DNA of 64,000 nucleotides, from the NCBI RefSeq assembly GCF_003425985.1, contig NZ_CP022985.1:3828001-3892000 (forward strand), in the 5' to 3' direction. The notes below the pieces were generated by a model. The model saw only the letters and a program-made list of their open reading frames with translations. It made no database searches and had not been told where the DNA came from. Of this stretch, positions 59,882 through 64,000 are shown piece by piece. Made by a program: the position numbers and the translations under genes. The stretch's first letter is position 1. Each line of letters begins with the position of its first letter. The stretch comes from Mariniflexile sp. TRM1-10. GTDB taxonomy: Bacteria > Bacteroidota > Bacteroidia > Flavobacteriales > Flavobacteriaceae.

Positions 59882-61039
59882 ATGATTACCCTCATGAAAA
59901 CGAACAGAGTATTACTTTTCGTATTATTTATAGCAGTATTAACATTTTCTTCATTTATTAAAATTGGAAAAAATGAAGCAGTAGAAAAATTTGTAGTGGT
60001 TTTAGATGCTGGACATGGAGGCCATGACCCTGGAAATATGGGAAATGGTTACAAAGAAAAAGATATTGCTTTAAAAATTGTTCTAGATGTTGGAAGGCAG
60101 TTGGAGAAATATCCAAACATTAAAGTGGTTTACACACGAGATAAAGATGTTTTTGTAGATTTATTTGAAAGAGGACAGATTGCAAATAAAGCTAAGGCCG
60201 ATTTATTTGTATCAGTACACTGCAATTCACATAAATCCCAAGCGCATGGAACCGAGACATTTGTTTTAGGAACCCATAGAAATCAAACCAATTTTGAGGT
60301 AGCCAAAAAGGAAAACTCGGTAATTTTTCTTGAAAGTGATTATAAAAGTAAGTATGGTGGTTTCGATCCCAATTCGCCAGAATCTGTTATGAGCATATTG
60401 ATAAGTCAAGAAGAATATCTGGACCAAAGTATTATGTTGGCAAGCTTAATTCAAAAGCAATTCACTACTAAATTAAAAAGAAGTAACAGAGGCGTTAAGC
60501 AGGCAGGTTTCATCGTTTTACACCAAACAGTGATGCCTAGTGTACTCATAGAGGTAGGTTTTTTGACGTACAAAGAAGAAGGTGCTTATTTAAATTCACT
60601 AAACGGACAAAAAGATATGGCTAATTCTATTACAAGTGCTATTTTAGAATATAAACACAGTTTAGATGGTAATGTTGGGAATTTTGAGTTTGTAGATGAA
60701 GCATCCTCACCAGAAATACCAACACCTGAAACAATAGAAATACCTAAAATTACAGAAGTAAACACCATTGATAATTCCATAACATTTAAAGTACAAATAG
60801 CGGCCACATCACGAGCCATTGAGCTCCAACCCTATAATTTTAAAGGCTTAAAAAATATTACGAGGGAAAAAGAAGGCGGTTTGTTTAAGTATTTTTATGG
60901 CAACACATCCAATTATGATAACGCTAAAGCCCTTGAAGAAGAAGCCATTAATAAAGGCTATAAATCCTGTTTTATAGTAGCGTTTAAAGATGCTAAAAAA
61001 ATAAGCTTATCAGAAGCCTTAAAAACAACTGCTAATTAA
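59882..61039 (+). CDS. N-acetylmuramoyl-L-alanine amidase
   Basis: A 385-residue exported peptidoglycan hydrolase. It has a signal/anchor (residues 9-27), an Amidase_3 domain (about 36-255) with zinc ligands in DAGHGGHDPG (His) and SVHCNSH (His), Glu in IEVGFLTYKEE, and a C-terminal SPOR-like part (VQIAATSRAIELQPYNFKGL onward, 310-385), which targets septal peptidoglycan. A Pro/Glu-rich linker lies near 275-295. The start is ATG 59882 or 59894. The gene order LptD, amidase, MlaD is typical for flavobacteria. Confidence 0.9.
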   Translation: MITLMKTNRVLLFVLFIAVLTFSSFIKIGKNEAVEKFVVVLDAGHGGHDPGNMGNGYKEKDIALKIVLDVGRQLEKYPNIKVVYTRDKDVFVDLFERGQIANKAKADLFVSVHCNSHKSQAHGTETFVLGTHRNQTNFEVAKKENSVIFLESDYKSKYGGFDPNSPESVMSILISQEEYLDQSIMLASLIQKQFTTKLKRSNRGVKQAGFIVLHQTVMPSVLIEVGFLTYKEEGAYLNSLNGQKDMANSITSAILEYKHSLDGNVGNFEFVDEASSPEIPTPETIEIPKITEVNTIDNSITFKVQIAATSRAIELQPYNFKGLKNITREKEGGLFKYFYGNTSNYDNAKALEEEAINKGYKSCFIVAFKDAKKISLSEALKTTAN

Positions 61040-61097
61040 AGAGGTTCTTTTTAAATTTATTTTAAATTTGTACATCTAACACATTTACTTTATTACT

Positions 61098-62027
61098 TTG
61101 AAAATATCAAAAGAAGTTAAAACAGGCATATTAGTATTATCGGGCATTGTCCTTTTTATTTTTGGATTCAATTACCTAAAAGGAAAAAACCTATTCGAAT
61201 CAACCGATGTTTATTATACAGAATTTGATTATAATGCACTTAATAAATCGTCTCCTATTACAGTAAATGGTAACGTTGTTGGTAAAATCCAAGAAATAGT
61301 TTACGATTATGATACAGGGAAAACCAGAGTCTCTTTTTCGGTTAATGCAGCCTTAAAATTCTCTAAAAATTCTGTAATCAAAATGTACGAAACAGGATTA
61401 ATGGGCGGAAATGCACTCGCTATACTAATAAGTACCGAAGGGGAACAAGCAGAACCCGGTGATGTTTTGCCATCTGAAGTTGAATATGGGCTTGTTACAA
61501 CGCTTTCCAAAAACTTTTCTGGATTAAGTGATAATTTAGATGCTACTTTAAAATCTACCGATACACTTATGTTAAGTATCAATAGGTTGATTAACGATAA
61601 TTCGGATGCCGGCTTAAAACGCACCATCGAAGAATTGAATCACACCTTAAAATCCTTTAAGAATACTTCAAACTCAGTGAATGCTGTTATCTCGAATAAT
61701 GATAAAAACATTGCTGCGATTCTTGAAAAATTTAAAACAATTAGCAGTGATTTAGCCGTGCTTACTGCAGATTTGAAAAATGCCAATGTTGGTACTACTG
61801 TAGAGAATTTAAATAATACAATAAATAAGTTACATACCATTTTAGCAACAATTGATAAAGGGGAAGGTTCTATAGGTAAGTTACTAAAGGACGAAAGTTT
61901 GTATAACAATCTCGAAGGTGCTACTAAAGAAATGGAAGAATTACTTCGCGATATAAAACTACATCCTAAACGTTATTTTAGAATATTATCCAAAAAAGAA
62001 ATTCCATATCAAGAAGAAACTAAATAA
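61098..62027 (+). CDS. MlaD/MCE family protein
   Basis: A 309-residue membrane-anchored periplasmic protein with one N-terminal TM (about 10-24), an MCE domain (about 35-115, YNALNKSSPITVNGNVVGKI) and a long helical tail. It begins with a TTG codon (61098), and the reading MKISKEVKTGIL matches relatives. MCE proteins form rings that shuttle phospholipids between membranes; no permease or ATPase gene is next to it here. It ends 0 bp before the next gene. Confidence 0.88.
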   Translation: MKISKEVKTGILVLSGIVLFIFGFNYLKGKNLFESTDVYYTEFDYNALNKSSPITVNGNVVGKIQEIVYDYDTGKTRVSFSVNAALKFSKNSVIKMYETGLMGGNALAILISTEGEQAEPGDVLPSEVEYGLVTTLSKNFSGLSDNLDATLKSTDTLMLSINRLINDNSDAGLKRTIEELNHTLKSFKNTSNSVNAVISNNDKNIAAILEKFKTISSDLAVLTADLKNANVGTTVENLNNTINKLHTILATIDKGEGSIGKLLKDESLYNNLEGATKEMEELLRDIKLHPKRYFRILSKKEIPYQEETK

Positions 62028-63347
62028 ATGATCATGGAATATTTACCAAACATACTTTTCATAATTTTACTTGGTATTGGTATTGGGTTCTTCGCTAAAA
62101 ACGTAAAAAAACTCATCCGTAATATCAAATTAGGTCGAAATGTAGATGTTAGTGATAACAAATCACAACGTTGGAAAAACATGGCGATGATAGCTTTGGG
62201 GCAAAGTAAAATGGTACGCCGCCCAATTGCTGGTTTTTTGCATATCGTAGTATATCTAGGTTTCATTATTATAAATATTGAAGTTTTAGAAATCATTATC
62301 GATGGTATTTTTGGTACACACAGAATAGGTTTGTCAATACTACCCAAAGCTGTTTACGGATTTTTAATAGGTGCTTTTGAAGTTTTAGCTATTTTAGTAT
62401 TTGTAGCGGTTATCATTTTTTGGATACGTAGAAACATTATTAAATTGACGCGTTTTTGGAAAAGTGAAATGACCAGTTGGCCTAAAAATGATGCTAATTT
62501 CATTTTATATTTTGAAATGGTATTAATGATGCTGTTTTTGGTAATGAATGCAACCGATGCACATTTTCAAAGCCTCAATGCAGGGAACGTCATCAGTCAA
62601 TATATAGCGCCTTGGTTTAGTGGTTTATCAGAAAGCACACTCCATATTGTAGAAAGAACAGCTTGGTGGTTTCATATCATAGGTATTTTGGTGTTTTTAA
62701 ATTATTTATATTTTTCTAAGCATCTTCACATTTTGTTGGCATTTCCAAATACCTTTTACGGAAGGTTAGCCCCACAAGGGCAATTTGATAATTTAGAGGC
62801 TGTTACCAAAGAAGTAAAATTGATGATGGATCCTAATGTCGATCCATTTGCAGCACCAGCCGAAGGAACAGCGAGTGATGTCCCTGCAAAGTTTGGAGCC
62901 AGTGACGTACAAGATTTAAATTGGGTACAACTACTGAGTGCTTATACTTGTACCGAATGCGGACGCTGCACCAGCGAATGTCCTGCAAACCAAACGGGTA
63001 AAAAACTGTCGCCACGAAAAATCATGATGGATACCCGAGATCGCCTAGAGGAAGTAGGCAAAAACATCGACACCAATAAGGGCGCGTTTAAGGAAGATGG
63101 TAAACAACTTCTCGATACTTATATAACCAGAGAAGAGTTATGGGCATGTACCACATGTAGCGCTTGTGTAGAAGCTTGTCCAGTAAGTATCGATCCGCTT
63201 TCAATTATAATAGACATGCGTCGTTATTTAGTGATGGAGCAAAGTGCTGCACCAGTCGAATTAAATAACATGATGACCAATATTGAGAATAACGGTGCAC
63301 CTTGGCCATACAACCAAATGGATCGATTAAATTGGGAAAACGAATAA
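62028..63347 (+). CDS. Membrane 4Fe-4S oxidoreductase (HdrE/DsrM-like N-terminus)
   Basis: A 439-residue membrane protein with five or six membrane segments (about 5-22, 60-80, 100-135, 155-175, 205-230) and a C-terminal domain with two 4Fe-4S sites, CTECGRCTSECP (about 305-316) and CTTCSACVEACP (about 370-381). The pattern resembles the (Fe-S)-binding partner of heterodisulfide-reductase-like proteins or NarI-like heme membrane units; the cognate CCG-domain subunit is usually the next gene, but the following ORF is different. The start is ATG 62028 or 62034. It passes electrons between quinones and a soluble donor, by inference. Confidence 0.85.
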   Translation: MIMEYLPNILFIILLGIGIGFFAKNVKKLIRNIKLGRNVDVSDNKSQRWKNMAMIALGQSKMVRRPIAGFLHIVVYLGFIIINIEVLEIIIDGIFGTHRIGLSILPKAVYGFLIGAFEVLAILVFVAVIIFWIRRNIIKLTRFWKSEMTSWPKNDANFILYFEMVLMMLFLVMNATDAHFQSLNAGNVISQYIAPWFSGLSESTLHIVERTAWWFHIIGILVFLNYLYFSKHLHILLAFPNTFYGRLAPQGQFDNLEAVTKEVKLMMDPNVDPFAAPAEGTASDVPAKFGASDVQDLNWVQLLSAYTCTECGRCTSECPANQTGKKLSPRKIMMDTRDRLEEVGKNIDTNKGAFKEDGKQLLDTYITREELWACTTCSACVEACPVSIDPLSIIIDMRRYLVMEQSAAPVELNNMMTNIENNGAPWPYNQMDRLNWENE

Positions 63348-63360
63348 AAAAACTTTTAGA

Positions 63361-64000
63361 ATGAAAAAAAAAATATATAAAATTCTGTTTTTCTGCTTTT
63401 TACTATTTGGATTTACATCAAAGAATTATGCACAAGAGCATGTAAATACCGATTTAAAACATGTTGACAGTTTAGCTCAAAAGATGTTTGTTGATTTAAA
63501 CAATAGAGATTTTGATGCTATATTAAACATGACACATCCTAAAGTGTTTGAAATACTGCCTAAAGAAAGCATGAAAAGTGTTATTAAAACAATGTTTGAA
63601 GGCAATGAAGATTTTTCTATAGACATACCTGAAATTATTCCAAAATATAAACTATCCGAACTTTTTAAAAGTGAAGAGAATCATTTGAAGTATGTTTTTG
63701 TTTCATATGATATGACTATGAAAATGACCTTTAATAAACAAGAATTTAATGATGAGTCAAAACAAATAATGATTCCTATGATGGCTGCAAAAGGAATGGA
63801 TGTCGAGTTTATATCAAATAACACTATGGACATTTTTATGAAAGATACTATGACCATTATTTTAAAAGATGATACTACTAACGATAAATGGGTTATGGTA
63901 AATTATGACCCAGATTCTCCTTTGTTTTATAAAATAGTGCCTTCTAGCTTAATGGAAAAGGCTAAAGATTACAAGCAAGATTTAATGCTAGAAAGGAAAA
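63361..64000 (+). CDS. Hypothetical secreted protein (truncated by window end)
   Basis: An open frame of 213 codons without a stop reaches the window end. It has a Sec signal peptide (KKKIYKILFFCFLLFGF then KNYAQ). The mature part contains VDSLAQKMFVDLNNRDFDAILN, a helix-turn typical of small NTF2-like domains, and several strands. Function is unknown. It begins 13 bp after the Fe-S protein gene and is likely co-transcribed. The 3' end lies beyond position 64000. Confidence 0.75.
   Translation, partial: MKKKIYKILFFCFLLFGFTSKNYAQEHVNTDLKHVDSLAQKMFVDLNNRDFDAILNMTHPKVFEILPKESMKSVIKTMFEGNEDFSIDIPEIIPKYKLSELFKSEENHLKYVFVSYDMTMKMTFNKQEFNDESKQIMIPMMAAKGMDVEFISNNTMDIFMKDTMTIILKDDTTNDKWVMVNYDPDSPLFYKIVPSSLMEKAKDYKQDLMLERK

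Noticed and set aside
1..64000. Prophage, plasmid or integrative element
   Set aside because: No integrase, terminase, capsid, replication initiator, relaxase or tRNA attachment site was found on reading both strands.

Overview
The window is AT-rich and reads as chromosome of a Bacteroidota bacterium, almost certainly a member of the Flavobacteriaceae. Several promoters carry the Bacteroidota -7 element TAnnTTTG, the intergenic DNA is full of family-typical dispersed repeats, and the core genes have a flavobacterial look (LptD-like protein, SPOR-type amidase, PG_1098-like methyltransferase, AI-2E exporter, GMP reductase). No rRNA, tRNA, CRISPR array, prophage or intact transposon was seen.

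Region 1 (1-24.3 kb) is a low-oxygen or dormancy-type stress island: uracil phosphoribosyltransferase, B12-dependent class II ribonucleotide reductase, four tandem-domain universal stress proteins, an eRF1-like protein, an ATP-cone/nuclease fusion, a beta-CASP RNase, Hsp20, a kinase-less PAS sensor, a SHOCT protein, a dienelactone hydrolase next to a phosphoribosyltransferase, a triple-BON protein, a calcium-type P-ATPase, PfkB, a saccharopine-dehydrogenase-like enzyme, an FMN split-barrel protein and three members of an unnamed helical family. Eight copies of an FNR-like palindrome (consensus TGATAWWTATCA) lie upstream of these genes and I saw none elsewhere. In six of them the palindrome centre is exactly 33 bp from the centre of a recognisable -7 element, the geometry of class II activation by a Crp/Fnr protein. 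The gene content closely parallels the DosR dormancy regulon of Mycobacterium tuberculosis.

Region 2 (24.4-26.8 kb) holds two ordinary genes, a THUMP-like methyltransferase and an AI-2E transporter. Region 3 (26.9-37.7 kb, all minus strand) is nitrogen-oxide related: an nrtABCD-type nitrate ABC transporter ending in an alginate-export-type porin, a three-gene electron-transfer operon (membrane cytochrome b-like protein, FAD/2Fe-2S reductase, pentaheme cytochrome c), a c-heme lipoprotein, a single-domain globin and a Crp/Fnr regulator with FNR-like cysteines. Region 4 (37.9-45.8 kb, plus strand) is a molybdenum cofactor operon (moeA, modE-like, TSUP permease, mobA, moaD, moeB-rhodanese, moaE, moaC-moaB fusion, moaA), headed by a match to the ModE operator and interrupted by two four-helix-bundle genes flanked by inverted short-unit repeat arrays. 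A quinol-dependent nitric oxide reductase follows (46.2-48.5 kb). The molybdoenzyme that these genes would serve, presumably a nitrate reductase, is not in the window.

Region 5 (49.1-64 kb) is mostly housekeeping: ComM/YifB, a lipoprotein, a cupin, KDG kinase, GMP reductase, a hybrid histidine kinase whose phosphoacceptor His is Tyr, RidA, LptD, amidase, MlaD, an Fe-S membrane oxidoreductase and a secreted protein cut by the window end.

Two dispersed intergenic repeat families run through the window: a palindromic element with GAAGTGGTTTAAAC ends and interchangeable cores (six copies) and a second, non-palindromic family (five copies). Two of the palindromic copies sit in what would be the 5' leaders of FNR-box genes.
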